Below, piece after piece: positions 12,401-24,406 of a stretch of DNA of 64,000 nucleotides. The notes beneath the pieces are model-generated. The model did not search any database. It worked only from the letters and a program-made list of their open reading frames with translations, and was not told the DNA's origin. Each line of letters opens with the position of its first letter. Position 1 is the stretch's first letter. This DNA comes from Tetradesmus obliquus (Eukaryota; Chlorophyta; Chlorophyceae; Sphaeropleales; Scenedesmaceae). A program made the position numbers and the translations under genes. Location of the stretch: positions 3,522,501 through 3,586,500 of the forward strand of contig CP126199.1 in NCBI GenBank assembly GCA_030272155.1, written 5' to 3'.

Positions 12401-15400
12401 GCTGTGTTGGCTGCCGATGCTGTCGTAGTAGTTTTCACGAACAAAAGCGGTTGTTGGGTGCTTCATGCTGCAGTTGCCTGTGTAACACCTCCTGAGCAGC
12501 TGCCGGACGCTCAGCCATGGAGCGGCTGCAAGCCTGCTCTGGGCGCCACCTGCAATGCACGCTGCAATCCTGGAGATCAGGGCCGGGGATACACGGCATC
12601 ATGCGCATTGACTGATGGCGTCGGCACTTGGTTTGTGGCTGGCCGCTGCTCGTCAGGGAATGCAACAGGTACGCTTCAAGTGAGCTTCATACTGCATTTC
12701 AGCACACACAGCTGTTTGTGGTGCTATGCCGTGCTAAAAACCATGTCCTCGCTGGCATATGTTATGCAGAATGCACAAACTGCAAGCAAATTGGCACTTA
12801 TCACTGCTGCTTGTTGTCTCATGTGCCTGCTGCTGCAGCAAGTGGGCCCATTGTGGTGCAGGCTGAGCCGTCCCTGTGTGTCACGGCACCTTTACCAACA
12901 AGCGATGTGCAGCAGGTGAACTTCACCTGCTTTGAAAGCATAGCTGCCAACACTACCTGCTTTGCATCCCTCGAGTCCTGCCCGACAGTCAGCACCATCC
13001 AGCAGGCACAAGCGGTGCACAAGCACGCGTTCGTGTCGTTGGTCACACTGTTGAATGGCTGGTGTGCGTTTGATGCATATGCACGGAAGATGAAACACCA
13101 GAGCACTCTGACGCGCTGCCCTGTTTGGCCACTCTTTCATTACAGCAGAACAGCGATGTCAGCAGCCCACACACCACGTACAGCAGCAGTTGCGGCAGTG
13201 CTGTTGACCTGTTGCTGCTTACCTTGCTGACAGGTTGAGCTGCAGAGGTGCGGCGGCTCACTGGGCGATCTGCAAGAGTTTGAGTACAAGGATGGCGAGA
13301 TCATCTTGCAAGGTGATCAGATTACTGCTCAGCAGCAGTATGTTGAGCCCAGCCGGCTGGCCTGGTGGTGACAGCAGCAACAGATCTAGACGATCTCGCA
13401 ACACCACCAAACCCGCTGGTTGCAACCTTGTCATCTGATGATGCTGAGCCACCACGTGGCGCAGCCGCAGGCTGTTCCTGCGCTTGTCAGCCACGGACAC
13501 CATGCTGTGCATGTGCACGCACAATCTCGTATGCTCGGGTTGGCTAGAACAGTGTTAGGCTTCATCAACATCTGTTCTGGGCATTATTGTGGTTGCAGGA
13601 GCTGATCGATGCCTTGGGGCGCTCGTCGACTTCCCGTTCAGTGGTGCTAAAGTGTTGGTGAGTGCAACTCGTACTGCTGAGCAGACAGCAGAGCTCAGCT
13701 GATGTGTGCCGCTCACAGCGAAGGCAGCGCATTGGCAACGTACAATTATTTCAATATTCAAGTGTTGATCGCCTGTGTACCGTGCTGTTTCTCTTGGCCC
13801 ACAAGGCTCCTAAGACACCGCAAATGGCCCGCTGATAGCGTGTGCTTTAAGGGGCTCCTGAGGCATTGCACCCTCAAAATGGGGTGCTGCCTGCAACCCG
13901 GGGCACAGCAACAATGTGTCGACGCCAGTGTCTGGGTTGTTATCTGCATGCAGGCCTCACCATGTAAGGGTGCGGGTGATGGCGGCAACCAGCGCTGGTT
14001 GAAGGACGCTGCTGGTATGCTGCGCCCCCTGCATGCCCTTGAATTGTGCCTGAGCTTTGCTGGAGGTGCTGCCAGCCCTGGAGCACAACTGGAGGTAATC
14101 ACTCATGAGCTGTGAAAGACCAGAAATGAAGGTTCTGCTTCAGTCACGGTAGTTGTAGCACTGTCACCATGTAGGCAGATATAGATGCTGCTGCTGCCTT
14201 CAATCCTGCAGCAGCTCTCAAAGTGTAACCTGCTTCACTCTTGTTGCAGCAGCATGTTGCAGGCGTGCAGCGTCGCACCAGGCTCGGCACAGCAAAGCAT
14301 CAAGCGGCCTCATCATGTCGCAAGCAGCCATGCTAGATGGACAGCAGCTGTTGTTTGGCTAACACAGCTTCTTGTGGCAATCAATTTAACGACAAGCGGC
14401 CTTTTACAACAAGTTCCTTGCTTTGTTGCGCAGCTGATGTTTTGCCCTCGAGGCGCATTGGGGCTGTTCTGGGCGGATATCGTGCCATACATGGGAGGTA
14501 AACTGCTGCTCAGGTCACAGTCCCCTCTAGTACTGCTGCTTACTCTAGTGTGTTGCTCCATGTGCTTGCAGCAATTGCAGCAACCAGATAACACTTATGT
14601 TATGCAGTGTTAAGGTTTCTGCCCAGTAATAGATGCACATTCATCCAAATGGTTGCAGACAGCTCTGCTGCAAGGCATGTACGACTGCCAGTCTCGGAGT
14701 GTGAAGCAGCACATGCGCACAGCTACTGCACCCCAGTGTAACTTGTGCAAAGTACAGATGTGGTGCTGAAAGGGGTGCAACCGGCTCAGCTTACACAGCA
14801 ATTGCCAGGCCTGAGACATCTGGCCAGAGCTGGATGCCACAAGGATCTGCGCCAGCATGACATCGAAAGCTGTTGGGTCGTTGTGCTGCTGTCATGCTGC
14901 AGCAGACCGTCGTAATTTACAGCCAAGCAAGCAGCAGAAAGCAGCACAGTGAACATGACGGGCCAAATCTGCAATTGACTGAGCACTGCTTGCCTTCTTG
15001 CCGCAGGCCGATCGGGGGTTGTTGCGCTCAAGTCCAACATCAATCTGTGCATCGCTGCACCTGTGCTGGACAACCAAACGCGAGTAAGTCGTGATCAGGA
15101 GGAGGGCATTGCTGTTTACAGTAATCGCAACCCTCCTCCCAGTAGCTTGAGGTGGCACACATGCGCTTGCCTGGCCCGCAGGGGTCTTAAGGCTTTTTGA
15201 GTATGTGCCTGCCAAACCTGCGCAAACAGGTATATCGTGGGACCAACCCATGCTGGGATGGTTCACAGAACAGGCATGGATTGATCACTGCTGCAGCACC
15301 CGTGCTAGCATTGGTGTTAAGCAAGGTGCAAGACTGACATCTCGCTGTGTGGACCTTGGACGGCAGCAGCAGCCGCACTGGCAGCTGCTGCAGCAGCGTA

Positions 15401-18400
15401 TCATCAATGCAAATGCACAGTTTCACTTTCAATCAAGAACCTTGCTGCACAACGTGCTGCTGCTCCGTGTTGCAGGTTGAGCTGCAGCTTTGCAGCAGCA
15501 GCAACACCCGCTTTGTATACGAATCAGATGGCAGTGTGCAATTAGAAGGTGAGCTTGCACAGTTAGGTGCTTTATGCAACTGGCAAGGGCACAATTTGTG
15601 CTTGTTTGCAGCTCCAATCCTTTCGGGTATTAGTGTTGGCGTAGGCCGCGTGATCACTCATGAGTACACCAGTGTAACCCCTCTACTACGTGCTTGTTGC
15701 CAGCGCGTGTAGGATCATGTGATGTGCTGTGACGGTAGCACTGTTGATCAGGCAGTGAATAAGGTACCTTTATTGACCGCAACAGAGGGTGGCGTACCTG
15801 CGGTGACATGCGTTGGCAGCGCATTCAGAGGAAAGCGCATGCACTGCTCAAGCCGACCGCCTTGCTGTTATTGTTGATACAGTTTGTCACCAACTTGCTG
15901 TGGGTCTGTCTCGTGATGTGTGCTGCTTCTGCCATGCAGGGTCCAACTGGTGCCTTGAAGTTGTTGCCTATGCAGCCCGCGATGGCGCTCAAGTTGTGGT
16001 GAGAGCTGTGCTTGCCCTTCGAATTGCAGTGGGTCCGCTGGCAGTGCGCCTGAGCATGCTGTGGCTTATACATTCGGGATGTATCCGCTTCCTTCTTTCT
16101 TCTTGACATTCCTTTACCGACTTGCAGACATGTCCAGATACAAGCAAGTAATGAAAGAGCGTAGTTGATTTGATTCAAAAACCATGTGTTGCTGCAGCAC
16201 TTGATTTGGCGGCGTCCGTTCAGCTGTACATCCTGGCAGATTTGAAGTACATCCCAGCGTTGTTTGCAGTGTTGTGCTGTGTAACACACGCTGGCCCAGC
16301 ATCTCATCTTAACACACAGCCGTTTCCCTTCTAGGACGTGCCTCATATGCATGCACTGCAGCTGCAGCAACTTCAACAACGCAGCTGCTGTAGATGGCTG
16401 GAAGCCAGCAGCAATGCATTCTGCGTGGCTATGCCTCGGGCGTAAACCTACTAGCACACCTGAGAGAACTCCTGCTGCACATGGACACCCTGCTGATGCA
16501 TGCATGGCATGTTGGCTGCTGCTTTGCTCCTGATTGCGCAGATTAAGCGGTGCACGGTCGCGGCACTGATCAACCAGCGCTGGTGGAAGGATGCCGACGG
16601 TGCGCTGCGGCCATTACATGCCCTCGACTACTGCCTTGGCGCGCCTGAGGACAATCCCAGCCTGGGAACAGCACTACAGGTGAAGAGTGGCACAAGGCAG
16701 CTCAACAGCTGTATGACTGAGCAGCTGTGCAGAACCAGTCCTGGCACAATTCGCATGCTTTCAGATGCAGCTGCTAGCCATGCGTGTTATGCCAGGACAT
16801 CTGCTGTGTCGCCTTGTCTGAGTCGTTGCCCAAACCGCGCTAATAATGCGTTGCGTGAGATGCATCTTGGTCACCATCATTGGTGGACAGTTTGTGCACA
16901 TGTGCTGCGCATAACGTGGATCCTAACACTGCAAACACAAGGCTTACAGGGTGCCATAGTCGCATCCCTCACACGTGGGCGCGCCTTGATGTGTGAGTAA
17001 TGCAACTTCGTTGTTTCTCCAACATCTGGCATTGTCGTCTGGCTCCTCGCTTTGAGTGGCCACCAGCAGGGTACTGACTTGTAGTGCTTGTCTGCCGCCT
17101 GCTGCCCGTCTGCCAGCTGTGGAAGTGCAACCAAAGCAAGAACCAACTGTTTGCGGCTGACTGGATGCCATCTGTGCCTGGTAAGTCGATAGAATTTCGG
17201 TTGAACTGCACCAGTTTGTTGTGATGCATTGGTGCAATGCACAATCTGTAGGGTACACGTTGCAAAGTCTAGACTGGTGAGCTTGACGGGTGGGGCTGTA
17301 CACCACATGTGGGGCTGGTGACAACAGACCTGTGCTTTTCCTTGTTATACGTGACAATGCACAGGCATATGCCTGACGAGATGCATTTGCGCTCGGGCTA
17401 GAGTCAAGACACTCAGGATGCACACCACTGCTTTGCCGCTGCAGCCTTGCATACTCCTTCTCTATTATCGCATGCCACCTGGTGTTTTCGTGTATTGTGT
17501 CAGCTGTAATGTACCTATTACCTCCTCTGGCATGTCTCACACTCTGCTGCACTTGACCTGCCATGCGCGCAGCTTTTGTATACCTCGGCTGCTTCCGCGA
17601 CGAAGCCAGCGCTCCAGTACTGCCTGATCTGCTGTCAGAGGCGCTGACTGCCAGCAACACAACAGAGCAGTGCTGGAAGCTTGCAGCCGGCTCACTGGCT
17701 TCAAAGTATACACTGCGAGCAAAGGATCAGGTGCATCCACTGTTTAGTGTGAGCGGCTGGAGCCGCAAGTGCTTCGGCGGCTGGAGCCTTGCCAAGGCCA
17801 CATCGCTGGGGCCGGCCCCAGAGTCCTCATGTGCTGCCAACCAACCAGACGTAAGCGGCATGATGGTCCCAACAAGTCACACCACGCGTATGTCCTGCAG
17901 TAATAGGTAGTAGAGTGACTTGCCTTGACGATGCTGACCTGCAGCTGCGTGTATGCCGCATAGCGGCTGTCACATGATAGTGCTGGCGCACCCGAGTCAC
18001 GTAAAAGTGCAGTTGCTGCGTACAGTTTCAGCCGCTGCGGCTGCCGGCGGCATCCCCTGGCATTGCTTGTCTGCTCAACCGTTGGCCGGTCCGTGCTTCT
18101 CAATTGCAAGTCACGGCTGCTGCTCGCACACATGTGTTGGGTGTACACCCAGCAGGGGGGCTCTGCAGGCCAGCCTCTGCACTACAGCGCAACAGGCCCG
18201 TGACGCTATTGCCGCTGTTGCTGCAGGTGGTTGCTGTGTACCAGGTGGTGCCGCCAGGTGCCCCTATTCCCAGAGGCTGTGTGCTGGAACCTCTCAGCGT
18301 GTTCAGCCGCGGACAGCCTAACAAAGTAACCGTGTCTTTGTGTTGCTGCTGCTCTCTGTATCACTAGTACATCGGATGATGCAAACACACTTGAGCTTTG

Positions 18401-19030
18401 CATGCAAAGAGACGGAGGAGGGTATGCTGCACGAGCACAGCAGCGGCAACATAATATGCGAGAACAACAATGCAGCTGCCGCGGCCATGAGTTGCACTTG
18501 AGCCAGTGCATGGTGCACTGCATGCCTTGATGCAAGCTCAAAAACACACAGAAGATGCATGTGCATGCATGCACACAATCCATGCATTAGAGGATGCATC
18601 TCTGGCAGAGCCATGAGCAGCCAGCTGCACCATGTTGTTGAGTGCGTTCAACTTTTGGCACCCGCAGGAATACTTCGGCGGCAAGCTTCCTGGAGGTTAT
18701 GAAACAGCCCGCGCATTCGGACTTATTACAGAATCCAAGTATTATCTTGTGGCACGTACCAACAATTTAGGTGAGCTGCGCATGTCGCTCCGGCTGGGCT
18801 GCCTCCGTCTGTCCGGAAACGCTGCAGCATGCATTGTGTGCTCAGCAGTGGTGGTTTGAGAATGTGTTGCCTTAGTAGGTGCTGAGGGTAGTTCTGTTGG
18901 TACACCATACTGGATGCGTATGCTGTGCACACCTCCCAGCCCTGGAGACCTTGATTGCCACTTGTCTGCATGTGGCTGCTTCTTGCAGTGCCCTTGCAAT
19001 TGCATTCAGCTGCCGGGCCAAGCATGTTGT

Positions 19031-19070
<40 letters not shown>

Positions 19071-19268
19071 TGTTGGCCAGGGTATGGCTATGGCTTCACC
19101 TATGGTGCAATATCTACCACTGCCCCGCTGCTGAACATCACAATCAACGGCTCACTGGGCTGTTACGCGCCATGCTTAGATGACGCCTCCAAAGCGTGTG
19201 GCAGCGGGGATGGCTGGGGCGGCGCAACACAACCACGTGTGTGGGTTGTGTACGAGTTTCCCAACTAA
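9494..19268 (+). CDS. Modular papain-type cysteine protease with sushi-like, ricin-B lectin and WSC-like modules
   Basis: Twenty exons with consistent GT-AG splicing: 9494-9770, 10128-10255, 10508-10677, 11210-11483, 11788-12158, 12474-12668, 12839-12915, 13234-13312, 13599-13657, 13954-14094, 14434-14497, 15007-15083, 15476-15548, 15940-15998, 16542-16679, 17117-17180, 17573-17850, 18227-18325, 18668-18770 and 19081-19268. They give about 970 residues; the first exon(s) and start codon are unresolved. The peptidase C1 domain shows DQGRCSSCVGFA (catalytic Cys, Trp after it replaced by Val), NLSEQDLSFC, HAVFCYGWW (His) and KNRSWGPSWG (Asn). A Cys-rich sushi-like exon follows (GRGYTASCALTDGVGTW). 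Two beta-trefoil ricin-B-like domains come next, with blocks NQRWLKDAAG/NQRWWKDADG and CNQSKNQLFAADW. Then a WSC-like domain (YLGCFRDEASAPVLPD) and a C-terminal CYAPCLDDASKACGSG segment ending in VYEF. Papain, lectin and WSC modules suggest a secreted or wall-associated glycan-targeted protease; this role is inferred. An inverted paralogue lies at 40.6-51.6 kb. Confidence 0.82.
11655..11757 (+). repeat. (CTG)n-rich tract before a protease 3' splice site
   Basis: An interrupted CTG/TTG/CCG triplet run lies about 30-130 bp upstream of the acceptor at 11787, in the intron before the exon that carries the catalytic Asn. Confidence 0.9.
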
Positions 19269-20279
19269 GCAGGGAGGCAGAGGGTTCTTCAGGGAGTCGC
19301 TGATGGATTAGAAAACCTTTCAGTTGAACAACTCGTGGTTCGTCCAACTCAAGCTTGGGGCTTATGGATTCAGCCGCAGCAGCACACATCGTGTGTGGTG
19401 GAACTTACTTTTTATACAGGCTCTTTTGCAGCAGGCCAGATGTCTCGACACAATGGACAACGCTGCTGTCTGCTGCAGCAGCCACGGCATCTTCAATTGG
19501 TACATCAGGTTGCAGCCAGCCAGCTGGTCAGCATCACCAATGCAGTGCAAGTATGCCACCACATTCCTGCGGTTGGCTCTGTGTGTGGAGAGTTGCACAC
19601 CTTTGAAGGCGCACGCAACAATAGCTGCACCTAGCTGGCCATGTTGGCGCAATACTCATGAACCTGTAGCTTTTCAAAACCACTGATGATATCAGGCGCA
19701 AGGGAGGCGGTTGCTGGTGCAGCTGATCGGCAAGCGTGCCAGCAGCAGGCCTGCTTGGTTGGAAAAGAACCTGCCTGTGCTGGCAGCAAATTCAATGTCT
19801 GCTGCTAGCAACTGCAACAATGTGGCTGCGTGCAGGAAGCAGAACATTGTGAACGTAAGTTGCCCTGTCACGGGTATCGCGCATGCTGGGGTAAGGGAGA
19901 GCAGAATGCGGGTGGCTAATCTCTGGTGTGTGTGAGGGTGTCATTGAGTGCATGACAACATAGCGGGTGGCTGGCATATATTTTGCACCACTTGATGTGC
20001 CACTTGATATGTGCAACCAACATCCAAGGTGTGCAGCGTGTGAAAACACCCGGTGAAAGGGCCTTTCATGCATTCCAAGTAGGTTTCGCGTGCGGTGGGG
20101 GGGGGGGGGGGGGGTAACCTGCTGGGGACCGTCTCATTCCAAAAGTTAGCGGTGGTTTGGCAGCATTGTTTTCGAGCGTTGTACATACATTGGAGTTCTG
20201 AGTTGGGGCCAGCAAGGACAGCCTGCATTGTTGGTGTAGTAAAGCTGTCAGTCAAACATTGTCAGTCAGCCAGCGCAGC
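19269..20279 (+). other. Region after the protease-lectin gene without a recognised gene
   Basis: It should contain the 3' UTR of the protease gene. Two exon-like stretches have splice-like borders (19420-19510, and 19705-19854 followed by GTAAGT), but their translations match no family I know and there is no counterpart beside the inverted paralogue. An uninterrupted run of 18 G lies at 20097-20114. Confidence 0.4.
20097..20114. repeat. Run of 18 G
   Basis: A homopolymer on the plus strand, likely variable in length and prone to sequencing error. It lies about 170 bp before the 1.2-kb tandem duplication. Confidence 0.97.
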
Positions 20280-21457
20280 GCACAGCAACCGGTTTGAAAC
20301 AGGCGAATTCATGAAGATTGTTGCATCAGCATGGTGTGGTTGTGAGCAGGCAGCAGCACATACACAGCAGCACTCGAACCATGGTTATGCATTTACGATA
20401 GCTGCACACTGGTGGCATACACTGGTACACAATACCCACTGCTGCGCCTGCAACAGCAGCTGAAGCTGTTCAGTTGAGCAGCAATATGTATTTGCTTAAG
20501 ACACAGCTTTTTATGTAGCACAGCGTTGTCTGTTCACAGCCTGGTGATGATGGCATGCAATTGCTCAAGGCTGTATGCCCGTCTAGCTCCGAGCTGGGGA
20601 GTCCCTGGGTTTTTCTTTGCTTGGATGTGTACATGTGAAATAGCGGGTACAATAAGGGTGGTGTGTTGCTTCCATTTTTCTTTTTGGTACCAGGGGTGTG
20701 CTGCTTGTGCAAGATGTTGAGGATATGGCTGTTGCCTGGGCCGTGGTGATCATCACCATCAGCAGAAATGATTTCTGCTGCTGCACGCTTGTGTGGCAGT
20801 CCGTACCACATGTTGATTTCGCTGTCAGTTCTGTTAAACAGCAGTTATTATAATAGTTTAGATAGTGACATGGCCATGCACATGCATATGCCTCGTGGGG
20901 CAAAATGCCATGTCAGGCTTTACCACCCTGTCTGTTGATGCTGCATATTCACTTCGATTCACCCGATGAAGCGCAGCACCAGCAGTGTCAGCTGCATTGT
21001 CAGAGTCACTGGCCAAACCCATTGGAGGGTCTGGACTGGCGGCCTATGAGCATGTTACTGGCTACCAATTCTTGTGTCAATAACAAGTGGCGTCCCGGTT
21101 GTGCAACACTCAAACAGTGTGGTTGCTAGCATTGTGTTACACAAGAGAGGACCTTTCACAGGTTGGCATAGTATGCTGAACCCTGTTTTACCAGGTGTCT
21201 GCAGTAGAGTATGAATGCGCCGATGGAAGATCACATCCTCCCTTGAACCCTAGCCCATGGTAACGTCATCGTGTCACACCACTGTTATATGCTCAGCTCA
21301 TCAGAATTCTACAGCAACATCCTGGATGTTGAAGTGCTGCCAGTGTATACGGTGCTCTTAGCAACGCTGTAGCTCAACATTCCACCCCCTGTCTTCCCAA
21401 GACTCGCACAGAACAGCACAATGGTGAAGGTCGGAGACAAGATTCCCAGCGCCATGC
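20280..21457 (+). repeat. Tandem segmental duplication, copy A (1.18 kb)
   Basis: The segment beginning with a GAAACAGGCGAATTC-like sequence is repeated directly afterwards at 21458-22673 with moderate divergence. Shared blocks include AGCCTGGTGATGATGGCATG (20540 and 21796), CACCAGCAGTGTCAGCTGCA (20976 and 22206) and GTCTTCCCAAGACTCGCACA (21391 and 22611). The unit contains the promoter region and the first 33 coding bases of the peroxiredoxin gene. Confidence 0.9.
21421..21455 (+). pseudogene. Truncated exon 1 copy of the type II peroxiredoxin
   Basis: The first eleven codons (MVKVGDKIPSA) are identical to exon 1 at 22640. The duplication junction then follows and the frame ends after about 27 codons. 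It could act as a decoy start or uORF if copy A's promoter is used. Confidence 0.85.
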
Positions 21458-22673
21458 ACAGGCAACCGGGCGTTGGAACAGGCGAATTTCTTGTTGAAGA
21501 TTGATGCACCAGCATGGTGTGGATGTGTGCAGGCAGCAGCACGTACGCAGCAGCACTTGAACCATAGCTATGCAGGGGCATGCAATTACGACAGCTGCAC
21601 ACTGGAGGCATACACTGTACACAATATCCACTGCTGCGCCTGCAACAGCAGCTGAGGCTGTTCAGTTGAGCAGCACTAACTACTTGCTCGAGCAAGTAGT
21701 TAGTGCTGCTCAACTGAACAGCCTCAGCTGCTGTTGCATGTATCTTGAGCTCAAGATACAGCTTCTTATGTAGCACAGCGTTGTCCGTCGACAGCCTGGT
21801 GATGATGGCATGCAATTGCTCAAGTGTCAAGATCAAGGCTGTATGCCCGCCTAGCTCCGAGTTGGGGAGTCTCTGGGTTCTGCTGGAATGTGTGATTGTG
21901 GTGCAGCGTGTACACAGCGGGTACAATAAGGGTGGTGTGTTGCTTATACTTTTTTTGGTATCAGAGTGTGCTGTTTGTGCAATATGTTGAGGATACGGCT
22001 GTTGCCTGGGCCTTGGTGCTTTCTGCTGCTGCACGCTTTGTGGCAGTCCGTAACACAGGTTGATTTGGCTGTCAGTTCTGTTGCAACAGCAGTGACCGCA
22101 ATGACATGGCGATGCATATGCCTCGTGAGGCAAAATGCCATGTCAGGCTTTACCACCTGGCTGTTGATGCTGCATTTTTACTTCAGTTTACCCGATGAAG
22201 CGCAGCACCAGCAGTGTCAGCTGCATTGTCAGAGTCACGGGCCAAAGCCATTGGAGGGTGTGGACTAGGTGGCGGGACATTGAGCCTGTTACTGGCTACC
22301 TATTCTTGTGTCAGTAACAAGTGGCGTCCCCGTTGTGCAACACTCAAACAGTGTGGTTGTTGGCATTGTTTTATGCGACAGAGGACCTTTCACAGGTTGG
22401 CATACGCTGAACCCTGTTTTACCAGGTGTCTGTCGTAGAATATGAACGCGCTGATGGAATATCACATCCTCCCTTGAACCCTAGCCCAGGGTAACGTCAT
22501 CGTGTCACACCACTGTTATGTGTTCAGCTCATCAGAATTCTACAGCAACATCCTGGCTGTTGACGTGCGGGTGCTCTTAGCAACGCTGTAGCTCAACATT
22601 CCACTCCCTGTCTTCCCAAGACTCGCACAGAACAGCACCATGGTGAAGGTCGGAGACAAGATTCCCAGCGCCA
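21458..22673 (+). repeat. Tandem segmental duplication, copy B, fused to the active peroxiredoxin gene
   Basis: This is the second copy of the 1.18-kb unit, directly upstream of and including the start of the functional gene. It differs from copy A mainly by a 98-bp palindrome at 21641-21738. Confidence 0.9.
21641..21738. repeat. Perfect 98-bp palindrome
   Basis: Two 49-bp arms are exact reverse complements with no spacer, centred on CTCGAG at 21687-21692. In copy A only the left-arm beginning exists (20451-20479), so the right arm arose after the tandem duplication, presumably by fold-back synthesis. Confidence 0.97.
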
Positions 22674-23484
22674 CGCTGAAGACAATGGGTGAATCTGGGA
22701 TCCAGGATATCACAACCGAGGAGCTCACAACTGGCAAGAAGGTGCGGCAAGCAAACGAGGGTGGAGGGAACGCGAAGCTCCTATCAGTGTGTTGTGTCGT
22801 TCGCTACTGTGCAATCAGCGAATGAAAGGCGTATACGTATAAACGTGTCTAATGTGCTTGACGTGTGCTGCAGGTCGTGATCTTCGCTGTGCCAGGAGCG
22901 TTCACACCGACTTGCAGGTACAGCACCACCTGACAGATGATTGGAGGTGTCTGTTGCGTGATCTTGGCTCATTGGCACGCAAATGCACTGTTGATGCCAG
23001 ATCATAGACCCACAGCAGGTCATCTCTAGGCAGTGCTGCGCTATTTTGCTGTCGCTGCATGCACCCCATACATCCACTTGCTGCATCATGCAGTGGTTGT
23101 AGTAGTTGTGATGCAGGTGGACACCACCCATACGATGGCCCACCGCACGCACTGCTCCTACTGTTGTTGTGACACCTGCACTTGCGGCCCCAACCATCAA
23201 CAACTGCTGCTGCTGCTGCCGCGCAGCAAGAGCCATGCGCCCGGCTTCATCCAGCACGCAGCAGAGCTCAAGGCCAAGGGTGTGGACACCATTGCATGCG
23301 TGTCTGTGAATGACCCCTTTGTGATGGATGCATGGGCCAAGGACCTGGCAGCAGGTGGGAGGGCTGGGCAGCGGCATGTGGTGTCCAGCTGTAGCAACTT
23401 CAGCAGCAGCAGCAGCAACAGAAGTACAGGGCTGACAATAAATGGAGCAGCTGTTTACAGGCAAGACATGTTGAGTTCAAGTGC

Positions 23485-23518
<34 letters not shown>

Positions 23519-23583
23519 TGTGCTATGTGGTGAGCTTGCCTGGTGCATTGCTTCGAGTCTTGCCTGGCGTCCCTGGCCTCCAT

Positions 23584-23647
<64 letters not shown>

Positions 23648-24156
23648 AGGCAGCGCGCTGCTGTTCCTGGCTGACGGCAACGGGGACTTCACCAAGGCCA
23701 TGGACCTGGAGCTGGACGGGCGCGGCTTCGGGCTGGGGGCACGCAGCCAGCGCTACGCGGCCGTCATTGAGGACGGCGTGGTGAGTTTGAAGCGTGCATG
23801 CATGCGTGTAAGACACTTTCTGTTGATGGCAGATGGCGTGATGGTGCAGCCGCAGCTAGCGCTACGCTGCAGTCGTTGAGGACGGCGGGGTGAGCTCCTT
23901 GTATTACTCACAACAGCTTGCTTTGCACGCGTCAATAACACATTGCCGGTGGTTGAGGCAGCTGAAGTTGCGGTGCCGTGGCATGTGTCTTGTTGCTGGG
24001 CTGGTGCCGCGTTCATACAGCAGCAGGCATTGCAGCAGTGTCTGTTGGTTTACGGCGTTGCGTGCGGCTACAGCAAGCGCTGGCACAGCAGCAGGTGGCT
24101 GGCGGCACGAAGCTCGCCACGGTGAGCTGCTTATAAGAAGCTAATTAGCTTCTGGT

Positions 24157-24190
<34 letters not shown>

Positions 24191-24279
24191 GAGTATCCAT
24201 GTGTCACCTGTGGGAGGTTACAACCAACACAGACGACTGTAGGGAATGCAGTTCTACATTGATATCACCTGCTGCCAAC

Positions 24280-24329
<50 letters not shown>

Positions 24330-24406
24330 AGATCACCAAGCTGGAGGTTGAGGGCGGGGGTGGCCTGACTTGCAGCGCAGCGGACAACATCCTCAAGCTG
24401 CTGTGA
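22640..24406 (+). CDS. Type II peroxiredoxin (PRX5-like thiol peroxidase)
   Basis: Five exons: 22640-22741, 22874-22917, 23227-23354, 23650-23780 and 24332-24406. All introns are GT-AG in consistent phase, giving 159 residues, the usual length for cytosolic PRXII/PRX5. The peroxidatic Cys lies in VPGAFTPTCS, split across introns 2 and 3. The second Cys lies in DTIACVSVNDPFVMDAW, as in atypical 2-Cys enzymes. Other family blocks are LLFLADGNGDFTKAMDLELD, RSQRYAAVIEDG and the final LEVEGGGGLTCSAADNILK. The enzyme reduces H2O2 and alkyl hydroperoxides using thioredoxin or glutaredoxin. There is no N-terminal targeting extension, so a cytosolic location is likely. Long (CTG)n runs end directly at the acceptors of exons 4 and 5. 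The promoter region is tandemly duplicated upstream. Confidence 0.93.

Noticed and set aside
12160..12512. Frame break between the Asn exon and the sushi-like exon of the plus-strand protease
   Set aside because: Starting the sushi-like exon at 12474 (after CATGCTGCAG) instead of 12495 restores the phase without a stop, so the gene appears intact.
19320..19860. Extra exons of the protease-lectin gene or a separate small gene
   Set aside because: The gene already ends with a stop at 19268, matched by the paralogue. The exon-like stretches have no counterpart beside the paralogue and no recognisable family.
23477..23816. Poly-Ala, poly-Leu and poly-Ser open frames
   Set aside because: They are shadows of the (CTG)n tract at the acceptor of peroxiredoxin exon 4.
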